Shown piece after piece: positions 10,676 through 21,441 of a stretch of 64,000 bases of DNA; within the stretch, counting starts at the first letter, position 1; each line of letters opens with the position of its first letter. The notes below the pieces were generated by a model. It saw only the letters and a program-made list of their open reading frames with translations. It was not told the DNA's origin and did not search any database. The stretch is from Chlorops oryzae (Eukaryota; Arthropoda; Insecta; Diptera; Chloropidae), in assembly GCA_020466095.1 (NCBI GenBank), contig CM035806.1:125238030-125302029 (forward strand), written 5' to 3'. A program made the translations under genes and the position numbers.

Positions 10676-11091
10676 ATAATAAGATAAAATTTTGCTCATA
10701 TTATTGAGGAACGCTAAAGCAGAGTACTCATGCGTCGAATATGACCGATTCACAAAAAGTTTGAATTCCACCACAGAACAGCTGATATGAAATATTCAGT
10801 GATATCATAACTAAAATTGCTCGATACATAACTAGTGGCTCAAGTACTTATTACATATCATGATAAATAGAATGCATAAACTATATAGTTTTGGATCTCT
10901 TTTGAATGAAAAGGGTACAGAATTGCATAAACTATCATTCAAAACTTAAAAAGTTTTACATTAAAAAGAAAACATTAAAAAATTTCAACGCAAGTATGTT
11001 TAGTTACAAAATTGAGTGAATACTCAAAAACTTTTAGCATCATTAGTCCACCACGGAATCCGGTTGTGTTGTAAGTGTCCCCTATATTACT
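10676..11091 (+). repeat. Dispersed repeat R1, uninterrupted copy
   Basis: About 415 bases that recur with high similarity at 56909-57257 plus 58458-58537 (the second copy is split by a 1.2-kb insertion). Shared landmarks: ATTGAGGAACG, ACTCATGCGTCGAATATGAC, CAGTGATATCATAACTAAAA, GTGTCCCCTATATTACTATA. No ORF or terminal repeats. In both places a twin tRNA-box element follows within 25 bases, so R1 and that element may travel or have been duplicated together. Confidence 0.7.
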
Positions 11092-11111
11092 ATATGATTT
11101 TGGTTTTGTCA

Positions 11112-12045
11112 CCCTGCAGTAATGAAGAGGTCAATTTGCCAAACAGGAGTACTCTGAGGTTACTCGAAATATGACTAGTCAAAATGTACAGTATTTTATG
11201 TATCTACGGAGATCTACGGGGGTGAGTTTCAGGATTTCCTTTCGCTTTGTGCTTTGATTGCGAAGTAGAAAAAATATTGTTAGTGTCTGCTTTAAGTTCG
11301 CATTCGGATCGTTGCCCCACAGAAAGGTAGTTAGCTGGACGGTTAAGACTATCGCTCAGCGACCTTGTGGGTTGGGGTTCGATCCCTGGCTCGGGTGAGA
11401 ATAAATTTTTTTTTTTTTTAATTACCAAGTTTTTTTTATGTTTATATTTAAATTTATTTTATTTAATAGTTAATTTTGAAATAAAAAAATTTTTCGCTAG
11501 ATTTTTAAGTATTTTTTTTTTCATATTTTATCTTTTTTTTTAATATGTATTTATTTTTCAATTAATAAATTTTTGTAGTAAAATTTCTATTCGTGCGTTC
11601 CACAAAATCTTCAGCAACCAAAAACTCAAATTAGCGTTTTGATCAATACATTAAATTTGCTTGTGTAGCGTAATGGTTAGGACACGGACTTACCAACCCC
11701 CAGAGCTCAGCGGTTCGAGGCACGGCCGAGGCGAGAAAATTAAAAAAGAAGTGAAAAAGAAAAGATTAAAAAAAAACATAAAAGAAAAAAATACAAAACA
11801 AAGAGGAAAAAATAATTTTTTTTTTCATAAAATGTGCAAAAATACAAATTGAGCAAAAATCGACCCAATTGTATATACTCCAGGTCTAGTTCATATGAGC
11901 AAAAACTGTGACTGGTTATTTTCCAATGACAGCTCAACGTAAAAAGACAGTTCAAAGCATTGTTTGGCAAATTAAGAGGGAGTAGTCCTGGTATTTTTGT
12001 GACTAGTCGGGGAGTAGTTAGACAGTAGTTTGAATTACTGCAGGG
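11112..12045 (+). mobile_element. Twin tRNA-box element, copy B (complete, 934 bp)
   Basis: Both ends are visible: CCCTGCAGTAAT at 11112 and its complement ATTACTGCAGGG ending at 12045. Module 1 (about 11322-11395): GTTAGCTGGACGGTTAAGAC then GGGGTTCGATCCCTGG, followed by a T run. AT-rich linker. Module 2 (about 11661-11733): GTAGCGTAATGGTTAGGAC then GCGGTTCGAGGCACGG. Each module is preceded by a related lead-in (GTTCGCATTCGGATC; GTTAGCGTTTTGATC in other copies), so the modules look like a diverged tandem duplication. No target duplication is evident. Confidence 0.7.
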
Positions 12046-12186
12046 CATATACAGGGATAAACAACACTACATTGAAAGCTTGCGATAGTGTGTGTGCGCA
12101 TTGCACTGAAGAACGTTTATCGCCTTTTTCAGTTCTCTCTTTTTGCTACATCCGACATAGGTCTTGCTCGTTCGCTGCCTGAAGCG

Positions 12187-12996
12187 GGAATTCCAATAGC
12201 GCAGGAGCTGCAGGAAATTTCCTGCTGCAGGAGGTGCAGGAAAAATGCAATTTCCAATAATGCGTGTGCATTAGAGCTGCAAAACTATCGATGGCACTAT
12301 CGATAGTATCGAGTGGCAGCCTTTTTCTCTGCTATCGAATGGTCGATGGGCCCTATCGATAGTGCCTAACCGGTGTTGGAGTTGGCGATTTTGCGACAAT
12401 GGTGTCACAAAAAAGAGCGAAGAATGGCTTTTCGGAAGACTGCCTTTTTAACGAATTACCAACAAATCCGATAGTATCGATAGTATCGAATATTAAGACG
12501 CAAACAATCGAAAACATCGAGTGGCGCCACTATCGATAGTTTTGCAGCTCTAGTGTGCATGAGCATGTCATTGCTGCGGTTTTGAATCTTAACCTGACTC
12601 AGTACATTTTTAGCTACTCTTGTACTCGTCTTATTTTCTATGAACGGAATGTAATATTCCCTTTTACTAAGCAAATAAGTTATAGAAATCATATATATAG
12701 ACATCGAAGCTTAAATGAAAACATTATTTAATGCATATTAATTCATTAAGGAAGAAAAGCATACCTCCGTAGTACCAAGTACCATAAAAAGTACTCAATA
12801 GTTTCTACAACACTGTTATATTCCTTTCTTCAACTGTTATACTCAGCTGTCATGTTGCTCACGCGCAGGAAATATTCAATTTTTCGAACTTTTGCGTGTG
12901 CAGGAAGTTGATTGGACGTCGTTCCATATGTTTTCAGGTGTTGAACATTTACAGGAATTCACGTTACGCACCTCCTGCGCTATTGGAAATTCAGCT
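12187..12996. mobile_element. TIR element invaded by a hAT MITE
   Basis: Inverted ends: TTCCAATAGCGCAGGAG on the left (about 12191) and CTCCTGCGCTATTGGAA on the right (about 12971-12987), with further inverted GCAGGAA clusters inside. The interior is split by the hAT MITE 12272-12552. No ORF with recognisable motifs; TSD not resolved. Confidence 0.55.
12272..12552. mobile_element. 281-bp hAT-type MITE rich in ATCGATAG, 8-bp duplication
   Basis: Ends TAGAGCTGCAAAACTATCGA and its near-complement TATCGATAGTTTTGCAGCTCTA; the perfect 8-bp direct repeat GTGTGCAT flanks it at 12264-12271 and 12553-12560. CTATCGATAG palindromes are repeated in the interior (about 12299, 12353, 12475, 12531), which may be binding sites for the mobilising transposase (inference). 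Confidence 0.8.
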
Positions 12997-13007
12997 TGAT
13001 GTCAGAC

Positions 13008-13186
13008 CATATAGAACTATAGCTGCAACTTCGGCCAAAAGCTATTACGTGGTACACCACACGTACTATTACGTGGTTCACCACAACACTTGGCTTATGG
13101 CGTGGTTCACCACAGTTGAACTTTTTCACCAAATCATGCCATAACGCGCCAAAATTTGGCCGAAGTTGCAGCTATAGTTCTATATG
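13008..13186. mobile_element. 179-bp hairpin MITE (CATATAGAACTATAGC ends)
   Basis: Arms CATATAGAACTATAGCTGCAACTTCGGCC and complement make a hairpin; the loop holds three degenerate GTGGTTCACCAC-type repeats. A 62-base remnant of the same family lies at 30308-30369. A TA-type duplication is possible but cannot be separated from the TA-rich ends. Confidence 0.6.
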
Positions 13187-13231
13187 TTATATAATATATA
13201 TCATATTATGATGAAAACTGTCGAACGGGAA

Positions 13232-13770
13232 GGGTGTATTCGCTTGCCTTTTCCCAGTTGACCAAAACATTCGCTTGCGATTCGAAAGCGAACGTTAACG
13301 CGAACTTTAAGCGAACAAAACGTTCGCTTTCGAATTCGAGAATAGTTCGCTGGCACACACTTTGTCGCTCAGTAATTGGCAGCAAATTGTTCGTTTATGA
13401 ATTCGCGCTGACTTTCGCTTTCGATTCGCTTTCGGATGATTTTGCGAAGGTTGGGCGGGTTTCGTTTTCAAGTTGTTCCTATAGGCAAAATGAGTTTACT
13501 ACATTTATGTTTTGATTTATTTTTTATTTTATTGAAAATTTATGAAGGACCAAGTGCCTTATTACATAGAGATGCTCATTTTTATATTTGTAAAAAGCTT
13601 ATAAATTATAAGTTATAGATTATGAATCACATCCTGAGTATCACTGCAAAATAAAATAAGTGCTCATTTCCTTAGACTTCTTTCCATACTGACGCGCACA
13701 TTCTGCAAATTTCTAAACATCGGATTTTTCGAACACTTTTCAATCGGGTAGAGGCACAAACATGAGAGAG

Positions 13771-13802
<32 letters not shown>

Positions 13803-13838
13803 CAGGAAAAACTACATGAATACAGAAAATGGCACAAC

Positions 13839-13879
<41 letters not shown>

Positions 13880-14069
13880 AAGTTCACTGTTTCTTCGCCT
13901 GAGCGAACGTTGGGCGGCTAAAAGTAAAAAACGAGGTTCGCGTTTCCTTCGCCTGCGCGAAGATTTGGTGAATTTGTGTAAAATTGACGTTCGCTTTTGT
14001 TTCGCCTAAGCGAACCTTTGCCCGTACGCGATTCTCTGGTCAACTGGGATTATTTTATGCTTACACCCT
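13232..14069. mobile_element. TIR element with TTCGC/GCGAA arrays and two (GA)n tracts
   Basis: Left end GGGTGTATTCGC with CCCAGTTGACCA 20 bases in; right end, reverse-complemented, GGGTGTAAGC with the same CCCAGTTGACCA. The interior repeats TTCGCTTTCG and its complement many times and includes (GA)n at 13763-13802 and 13842-13876. Short ORFs here only translate these repeats. Confidence 0.55.
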
Positions 14070-14696
14070 GAAAAAGACATAGCAACAATAAAATATTGAT
14101 TTTAATACGTAAATTTTTTATATGGGAGAACGTAGCTATATAGAAATATTAAAACATTTTTATAATACTGCATTCTTCCGAGCATTTGGAGCTATTTGTC
14201 ACAAAAAAAACATTAAAAAATTTTGAAATTTCTTGAATTTTTTAAAAGTAGAAGTATGTATATATTTTCGAAAGTGAAAAAATTTCTAACATAATGTCTA
14301 AATTCTGTTAGTTCCCTGGAAATCAGTAAAAAATTTCGATTTATATTATCTCACTGAAATATGTGATTCGCATTTTTTATTTGACTGGAGATTTTCGCGC
14401 AGTGCATGCACATCGTTACATTAAAATACGAAGCAGAAGTATCGTTGTGTGGGTTTGGCAATCACTGATTTAGATTCTTTTTAGACTTTTGAAACAGCGT
14501 TTTTAAAGTGTTATTGCACTCTTTTTAAAGTTTTTTTATGCTCCTTTTTGAAGTATGAAAAGAGTGTTTTTGCAGTCTAAATGAGACGTAAATCAACTCG
14601 CCTTTTTCCCACCATTTTAACCCCTTTTTCTTCCTTTCATTGAAATTAAAATCATAATATTTTTCACAAAACTTTTTATTTTTTTTCCAATATTTC
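14070..14696. other. AT-rich stretch, no gene seen
   Basis: Nothing recognisable. The block 14465-14590 (TTTAGATTCTTTTTAGAC, AAGAGTGTTTTTGCAGTC) resembles 19125-19215 and could be part of the same decayed element. Confidence 0.35.
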
Positions 14697-14909
14697 ATCT
14701 CGTTTCGAAATCATCAAAGGCACGCTCAGTTTTGAATGGCTTCATCGGCATAGAATTTTCTTGCTTCGAGCCAGCAACTTGTTTTCTAATGGCTATCAAT
14801 TCCTGCAGAATCCGCTGCTGTACCTTCTCTATTGATTTCATCTCCACAGTGAGCTCATTCAGCGTCGTACGATTTTCTCTTACATTTTTTGCTATTGTTT
14901 CTAATGTAC
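14697..14909 (-). pseudogene. Remnant exon of a DUF4806-type transposon-associated gene
   Basis: On the minus strand, behind a possible acceptor (CATACAG at 14910), an open frame encodes a heptad-like coiled coil (VRENRTTLNELTVEMKSIE, LQELIAIRKQVA) and then MKPFKTERAFDDFETR and a stop. The PFKTE...DFE segment parallels FPIKTEGELHEI in the DUF4806 gene at 28946-29693, where the DUF4806 fold starts. Everything after that point is missing, so this is a truncated relative. Assignment is by eye and moderate. Confidence 0.45.
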
Positions 14910-15010
14910 CTGTATGTAGTAACTAGGGATCGGATTTTACATATGTAAAAAAATATTTAAAAAATATTCAAAAATATTCAAAATATATATAAAAAAAATA
15001 TTTATGCAAT

Positions 15011-15042
15011 TCGACATCATAATAGGCCTATTATGATGTCGA
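15011..15042. repeat. Perfect 32-base palindrome
   Basis: TCGACATCATAATAGG is followed immediately by its exact reverse complement with no spacer. It is flanked by further ATCATAATGAAGCATATTATGA-like inverted sequence. It could be a MITE tip or a dimeric binding site; no function can be assigned. Confidence 0.6.
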
Positions 15043-15221
15043 TTTTAAAATCATAATGAAGCATATTATGACACTAGTTTTGAGAAAGTATAAAAAATTG
15101 TTTATACAAACAAAAAGCATGGCATACTACACGGTTTTTTAAGAATGAATTTCAAGGCGTGCAATAATAAATTTCAAAACGCACGCATTTCAAAAAATAC
15201 AAGGCAAGGCGTGCAATAATA

Positions 15222-16509
15222 TTAGGTGTAGTAAAAAGAAATCCATTATTTTTGCATTAAATTGAGGGCTTTATTTAAGATAGTTAGAATGACCCGATTT
15301 AGGTCAAATATGCGCCGTTTTGTTCGATAACTTGTTGCCATTTTAAAGGTAATTTCATTATGCCTTTCTCATAGAAGCCCTCGTTCCTATTAGCAAAAAA
15401 TTGAGACAGTCGAATTTCAGAAGCCTCTCTTGAAGCGAATGTTTCACCAGCAAAATTGTTTCGCCATGGACAGGAACAGATGGTAATCACTTGGTGCCAG
15501 GTCCGGACTATAAGGTGGATGCAGAAGAACCTCCCAACCAAACTCCCGGAGCTTCTGGCGAGTCACTATCGATGTGTATGGCCTGGCGTTGTCCTGATGG
15601 AACACAATTCCTCTCCTATTGGCCAAAGCTGGCCGCTTATGGGCGATTGCTTCCTTCAGACGGTCCAATTGTTGACAGTAGAGTTCCGAGTTAAGAGTTT
15701 TGCCGTATGGGAGCAGCTCATAGTAGATAATTCCCTGCCAATCCCACCAAACACACAGCAAAACCTTCCTGGCCGTCAATCCTGGCTTGGCCACCGTTTC
15801 CGCCGGTTCACCGTGTTTCGACCACGACCGTTTTCGCTTGACGTTGTCGTAAGTGACCCACTTTTCATCACCAGTCACCAACCGCTTCAGAAATGGGTCG
15901 ATTTTGTTGCGGTTCAGCAGCGATTCGCAGATGGAAATTCGGTCTATGAGGTTTTTTTGCGTTAACTCGTGTGGCACCCATACATCGAGCTTCTTTGTGT
16001 ATCCAGCCTTATTCAAATGGTTCCAAACGGTTTTTTGTGCAATCTTTAGCTCTTTTGCAATCGAAACAGTGCTAACATGACGGTCGGACTCGATAATTTC
16101 CATGATTTTATGGACTTTTTCGACAATTGGCCTTCCAGTGCGTGGTGCATCCTTGACATCAAAGTTACCGGAACGGAATCGACGAAACCAAAATTGCGCA
16201 TGATTGGCTGTTACAGTATCAGGTCCATAAACGCTATTCACATTTTCAGCCGCCTGGCTTGCGTTTTTTCCCTTATCGAAGAAAAACTGTAAAATGTAGC
16301 GAATTTTCTCTTTGCTGATGTCCATCTTTGACAAGCTCTCAAACAAAACTGAATCAATCAATCAAAAAAGTGTCAAAAAAGCTTTTTTAGTAGGAACTGT
16401 CATCTTTCTAATGCCCCCTAGCGGAACACGATCGGACTTATACAACGCGAGATGCAGATAAATAACGCCATCTATTGGAAAATAATGGATTTCTTTTTAC
16501 TACAACTAA
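15222..16509 (-). mobile_element. mariner element, copy 1 (1288 bp, TA duplication)
   Basis: Terminal repeats TTAGGTGTAGTAAAAAGAAA and (reverse-complemented right end) TTAGTTGTAGTAAAAAGAAA, extending through TCCATTATTTT; TA at 15220-15221 and 16510-16511. It carries a transposase on the minus strand (15299-16361). It is inserted in one unit of a short host tandem repeat (GCAATAATAAATTTCAAAA and CGCACGCATTTC recur on both sides). Copy 2 at 21442-22730 is near-identical, so both moved recently. Confidence 0.93.
15299..16361 (-). pseudogene. mariner transposase, one frameshift (copy 1)
   Basis: D,D34D mariner transposase. The N-terminal half has the paired helix-turn-helix region (SQAAENVNSVYG, FRRFRSGNFDV, GRPIVE, then VSIAKELKIAQKTVWNHL). 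Catalytic residues are visible: D in VTGDEKWVTYD, D in FHQDNARPYTS, and the third D in PPYSPDLAPSDYHLF, with 34 residues between the last two. The frame breaks near 15460, where an extra T (compare copy 2) ends the protein at MAKQFCW; the expected tail continues in another frame to a stop at 15299. Residue patterns look closest to the mellifera/cecropia-type mariners, a judgement by eye. Confidence 0.92.
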
Positions 16510-16711
16510 TAAATTTCAAAATGCACGCATTTCAAAAATACAAGGCAAAAATAAGCAGAGCATACTATGAAGTTGTATAAAAAAGAATTTCAAATTATGA
16601 ATCTGTCAAATCAAAATAAAAAATTTCTTCACAATAACAAACAAACAAAAAACACGCTTTCTTAAATTTAGGTTAAAATCCAATTTGAAATCTTATTGCA
16701 TAAAATATTGT

Positions 16712-16836
16712 TCGGCACTCGTGTCGAAACTCAGCTTTTTTCGCACTCGTGGTATTGTAAAACTCGGCTGCGCCTCGTTTTACAACATTTACCACTCGTG
16801 CAAAAAAAAGCTTCATTTCGACACTTGTATCGAAAA
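16712..16836. repeat. Hairpin-forming inverted repeat
   Basis: Arms GTGTCGAAACTCAGCTTTTTT ... CACTCGTGGTATTGTAAAAC and their complement (GTTTTACAACATTTACCACTCGTG, AAGCTTCATTTCGACAC) fold around a short GGCTGCGCC centre. Possibly a MITE; ends and TSD not resolved. Confidence 0.5.
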
Positions 16837-16971
16837 TATCTATTAAATATTTTGTTTTTATTTAAAAATATTTTAATTCAATTTGAAAAATATCTTCAGA
16901 TATTTTCGAACAGCGCCGAATTTAATCGAAATAGATTTTACTTAAGTGTTGTAACAGTTTCATTTTTTTGG

Positions 16972-17045
16972 ACCTAGGTACAGGACAAAGGACCTTGTTC
17001 CAGGTCCAAGGTACTGAAAATTGTACCTAGGTACAGTACCTAGGT
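16972..17045. repeat. Cluster of GTACCTAGGTAC-like palindromes
   Basis: CCTAGGTAC or GTACCTAGG occurs four times in about 75 bases, one as the perfect 12-base palindrome GTACCTAGGTAC, interleaved with GGACCTTG / CAGGTCC inverted motifs. It may be a decayed transposon end next to the hAT remnant at 17350-18806. Confidence 0.4.
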
Positions 17046-17349
17046 TTTTGTGCCATTACAACTGTCTAATTTATAGATAGGAAAACAGACAGACGGATAG
17101 ATAGATGTGCCCTATAAAGGTTAAAATTTGACCATGACCACCGTTTGCGAAATTGGCAGAAATTGGATTTTCACTATATTAAAGATCTTTGCGTATTTTT
17201 GACGTGTTAAAAGAGATTATACAATTGCAGAGTGCGCATTTATACCTCGAATAATACCAGACACATCCATCAGCATCCATAATTGAGCCTTTTTTATATT
17301 TAGGGATCGTTTATTTCATAATTAAGTTACAGTCCTTTATTGCTATATA

Positions 17350-18806
17350 TTATACAATTAAAATCATTTCAATGTTTTCGGTTGTAAACTTAACTCTGTT
17401 GTCTTTAGATACATTCTTATATGCTGAGAACGACCTCTCTACGTCACAGGATGAAATAGGAGCAAACAAGAAATTCTTCCAAAAGATCTGTTTAATAGAT
17501 ATTCCACTTGTATCTTCTTCAGGGTTGTCGAATATCGAAGCCATCTTGCATAATTCTGAAAATGTTTTATTTTTGTTCAGAATGAAGTGCAGCTTTTTTT
17601 TCGCAATCTGGCCGATCCAACTTGGTACTGCATCGATATGACGAATCAAACCTCTAACCAGGCCTACAGATTCCGTTAGACACATTCCTTGACCTTCAAG
17701 TTTTGTTATTGTTGTTAGTATGATCGCAAAATGGTTTTTAATAAAAAGGAGCTGGCTATGAAGGTTTTCGTCTTTTAATGTGTCTTGTGCTTGCTCTTAT
17801 ACATTTAGCGTCTTTCGGATCAAGCGATTCCAGTACCTTTTACCAGAAATTTACGATTAATCAACATAAAATCATTAAAATAAATCTTTTCAAATAATAC
17901 CTCTTTAATCTTTAAAAAATTATCTGAATAAAATAATGCTGCATTAATCGATATGCGAAGAGGAGAATTCAAAAAAACTTTTTTGGTAGCGGAAATAAAG
18001 TCATTAACTGAGGGAAGAGAGTCCCGGATTTCCTCTGCAAGCCTATGAACTCCGTGTACTAGGCATGTCAAGTGTTTCAAATTTGGGCAAACAATTTTCA
18101 AGTGTTCTGCAGCTTTCATCATGTACGACGCAGCATCTGTCACCAAAAGGAGCACCTTTTTTGAGTTTTCACCATTAGGCCACAACGCTAAAATACTTGA
18201 ATTGACGAATCTAGCAACTGTGGAGAAATTTACATTTTCTAACTCCTTACAGCAAAGTAAATATGGAACTGTGGGTGAGGTGGTACTCATTTTCCCAACA
18301 ATAAAATTGGCGATGCTTCTCCCGACCTTATCAGTAGTTTCATCGACTGATATCCAAATGAAGTTTTCACCGATACTCGCCCGAATCTTTTCAATTGTGT
18401 CCTTATAAACTTTATGTAAATAATTCTTTCGAATCGTGGACTCATCGGCAATGGATCTGTCAATATATTTTATCAGAAAGCTTTTCCATATTTCATTATT
18501 TAAGACATTCCACGGAGTGTTAGTGGCGATCATAGCACGACACAAATCATAATTAAAATCAGATTGCGATTTGCTTCCTTCGACTTCATCATTTTTTCTT
18601 CTTTACGTGATTCCTTTTCTAATGCCAGCTTTTTGTGTGATTTAGTCTTAATATGTTGCTCCAGCAAAGATTTCTGTTTGCTTTTAACCTTAAAGGCAAC
18701 AACAGATTACCTTTTATCTCATAATGAGCAATAGAAACCAAAAACTTACGATGCATTTGCACAGCTGACAATATACTTGATCACCATTTTGAAGCTCCAG
18801 GTACTC
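17350..18806 (-). pseudogene. hAT-superfamily transposase, broken into at least three frames
   Basis: On the minus strand the 5' part encodes a zinc finger with CQLC and, after a 59-base GT-AG intron (18749-18691), HIKTKSH (C2-H2 spacing fits a BED/CGGBP-type finger). A frame change then leads into 18545-17820: NNEIWKSFLIKYIDRSIADE, WISVDETTDKVGR (a DDE-type aspartate), VLLLVTDAASYM, CLVHGVHRLAEEIR. After stops, 17685-17350 restores the C-terminal hAT dimerisation motif APISSCDVERSFSAYKN. Order and motifs are those of a CGGBP1-like/hAT transposase. The frameshifts and stops between segments make it inactive. Terminal repeats for this copy were not found. Confidence 0.85.
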
Positions 18807-18829
18807 ATAGTTTATTATGCGCAACCACT

Positions 18830-21439
18830 TCGTTATGAGATTTTTAATTTTGCTCATTTTCAAAAATTTCCCGATTGACAAAATTGTTTGCCGTGGTGGT
18901 AAAATGTATTTTACTATCGCCTACTGCGCTTATATTGTTTTCTTCCAGATAAATATATATAGCATTTGCAATCAAATCATCGCTCTCGGTTGTATTTAAA
19001 ATGCAATATATTACGCACTTTGAATTTAAAGTCCATTAAGACTGTTTTTAGACTAAGCAATATAACAATAAAAAAACGCTAAAATTTATGATAGTTATTT
19101 TTCAATCTTATTTATGAGGGCTTTAAAAACAATATAAATTTAGATTCTTTTTAAACTCTATCATTTTGAGCGTTTCGAATTTAAAGTCTGTTAAGAGTGT
19201 TTTTATACTAAAAAATAATACAGTAAAAAAACGGTCAAATGTATAATTCTTTTATACTTTTTTAAGACTCTTATTTATGAGGACTTTAAAATCAGTAGGT
19301 ATAAATTAATACTCTTGTTAAACTCTAAAATTTTCAGACTCAAAAAAATGTTTAGCGGGTTCTCTCAGAGAACCCTTAAATCTTAAAATCCCAATATTTC
19401 TTTTAATTTTTATTATTCTTGCATTAGTATGCAACGAAATGTGGCAAGAAAAATTAAAAATTCAGGTTTAGTAAAATAATAACTTTTTCATGTATAATTT
19501 GTTGTACAAAGTTTCACTTGTGCGAGGGTTAAAAAATCTGCGTAAAGCAAGTGGCTCTTTGAATGCAAAATTATTAATGAAAAGGTTTATTTTTTAAATG
19601 AAATATATTTTTATATTTTTTTCAAACATTTCTTTACACGTTGATATAAAAATCAGTTGTCTTAACTTTCAAATAGAACCAAAATTCGCATCCGAAGATA
19701 AAAAGCCGATTTAACATGCAAAACAACAACAACATTTCAACAGTTTTGATTTGATTCGTCATCGGCCTGAAATGGCGCTATCTTGTTTTCTTGTATCATG
19801 GTGCTCACCCATCCGGAATCTATCGCATACATGACAAAAGTCATCAATGCAGAAGAAGTGACATATTCATATGTAAGGATACCATTAGTTTTCTTTCGAA
19901 TGATCTTCTAGTGAAAATATCATGGACGATACGAGCTCCCTACAACAGACCCTTAATCAAATGAAATTTTCATTACTTCTTTTTTTTAAATGAAAATCTT
20001 ATGGAATCGTCATATTAACATTTGATTGCATATTTTCAAGATGTCTGATAAGATATAATTATTTCATGAAAAATAGCTTGTATTAATATTTAAATTGCTT
20101 CTGATTGTTGTTGAAGACATCAGGTAACTAAATAAAAAACATTTTTAATACAAATAGTCTTGAAAAGGCTACATCTTAATATTTTCAGTGCATATTAGGT
20201 CACAAGTATTTCAAAATAATACCATAGGTGGGCACAGTCCGTTACTCCTTTACTAACGGAAGTTACTTTCCGGGTAACGGAGTAACGCTTTCGCTACATT
20301 TTAAAAACAGTAACGGATTCTGTAACTTCCGTTGCAATTAAAAACTTCCGTTACTTCCGAAGTGAGTTTATTTATTTTAATAAACATATGTTATTAGACC
20401 ACTTACTATATTTTCCAAAAATCTGCATTTATATAGACATATTATTTGAACGTGTTAGTGTCGCTGACATAAACGTATTAAATATAATTCAAAAACAAAT
20501 TTTAACAAGGAACTTAAATAAAATTTCAATTTATATCAAGTTTATGTCACTAGCGGCCTTTACACGTTCAGGTTTGCCTGCAAGCAAAGCATCATGCAAA
20601 GGAATGTACAAAAAATGTCTGCGTTCCCACGATCATTCTTGCATGCATTCTTCATTTCTTTTCAAGATTTATCGAATGAACATGGCACGGCTCGCGCATT
20701 TTTAATTGTTGAAATTTTAAATTAATTAATTTTGAAGCACCTCATTTGCGGGATTTTTTATTCTTCCGTTTTATAGCTGTCTCTTTTTGAAATTTAAGAG
20801 CCAAAAGATCGTCTTTGTCGGACGAAAATTTTGAAATTTTACTTTTCATGAAAGGTTACATGCACGTTTTGCGTAAAATAACCGAATAGGAAAGCTTAAC
20901 TTGTAAAATTAAAAAAATTTTAAGACGAATTTATCAAAAAACCTTTATAATGCAGTTCACTGCTTTCGAACTGCTTTTCTTAAAGTATAGATCTCATATG
21001 TTTTTGAATATTCAGGAGTGTTACAGAATCTGATTGCTGTCGGAATCACAATTTTAGCCAGTTGAAATTTCTTATATATCTGATAGGCAAATCGATAAAA
21101 TATGGTTATGTCTAAATAAGAACCGATTACAGTTCCGTTTCAAAAACAAAACCAACAAAATATGTAAATGCTATATGAAATTTCGGTCGATTTTAGTTTC
21201 AATTCCGACAGTTATTGGATCCTGCAACTACCCCGATTATTGTTGATTTTTTTATGTTGCTGAAATAAAACATAAGAATTTGTTCTTTTAATTTTTGTTA
21301 TCCTAAAATAAAATGTTTTTTAATTTCATTTTTTTTTTTTCTGAATACAGTGATCCCAAATGGGAATATGCGGTCTATTGCCATCGTCCCACAGTGCTTC
21401 GACCCATAGACAAAAATAAAAAAAAAAAAATTGTTTTAA
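18830..21439. other. No gene seen; scattered transposon debris
   Basis: 19020-19345 holds degenerate direct repeats (TTTAAAGTC, AAGAGTGTTTTTATAC, CTTATTTATGAGGGCTTTAAA). At 20228 CATAGGTGGGCACAG resembles the terminal sequence of the hAT MITE at 44308 and is followed by GTTACTCC/GTAACGG inverted repeats, so it may be one end of another hAT element. 21010-21235 resembles a diverged copy of the element at 3569-4362. No coding sequence recognised. Confidence 0.4.
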
Positions 21440-21441
21440 TA

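Noticed and set aside
15456..15965. 169-codon plus-strand ORF (and the matching one at 21815-22300)
   Set aside because: Antisense shadow of the mariner transposase.
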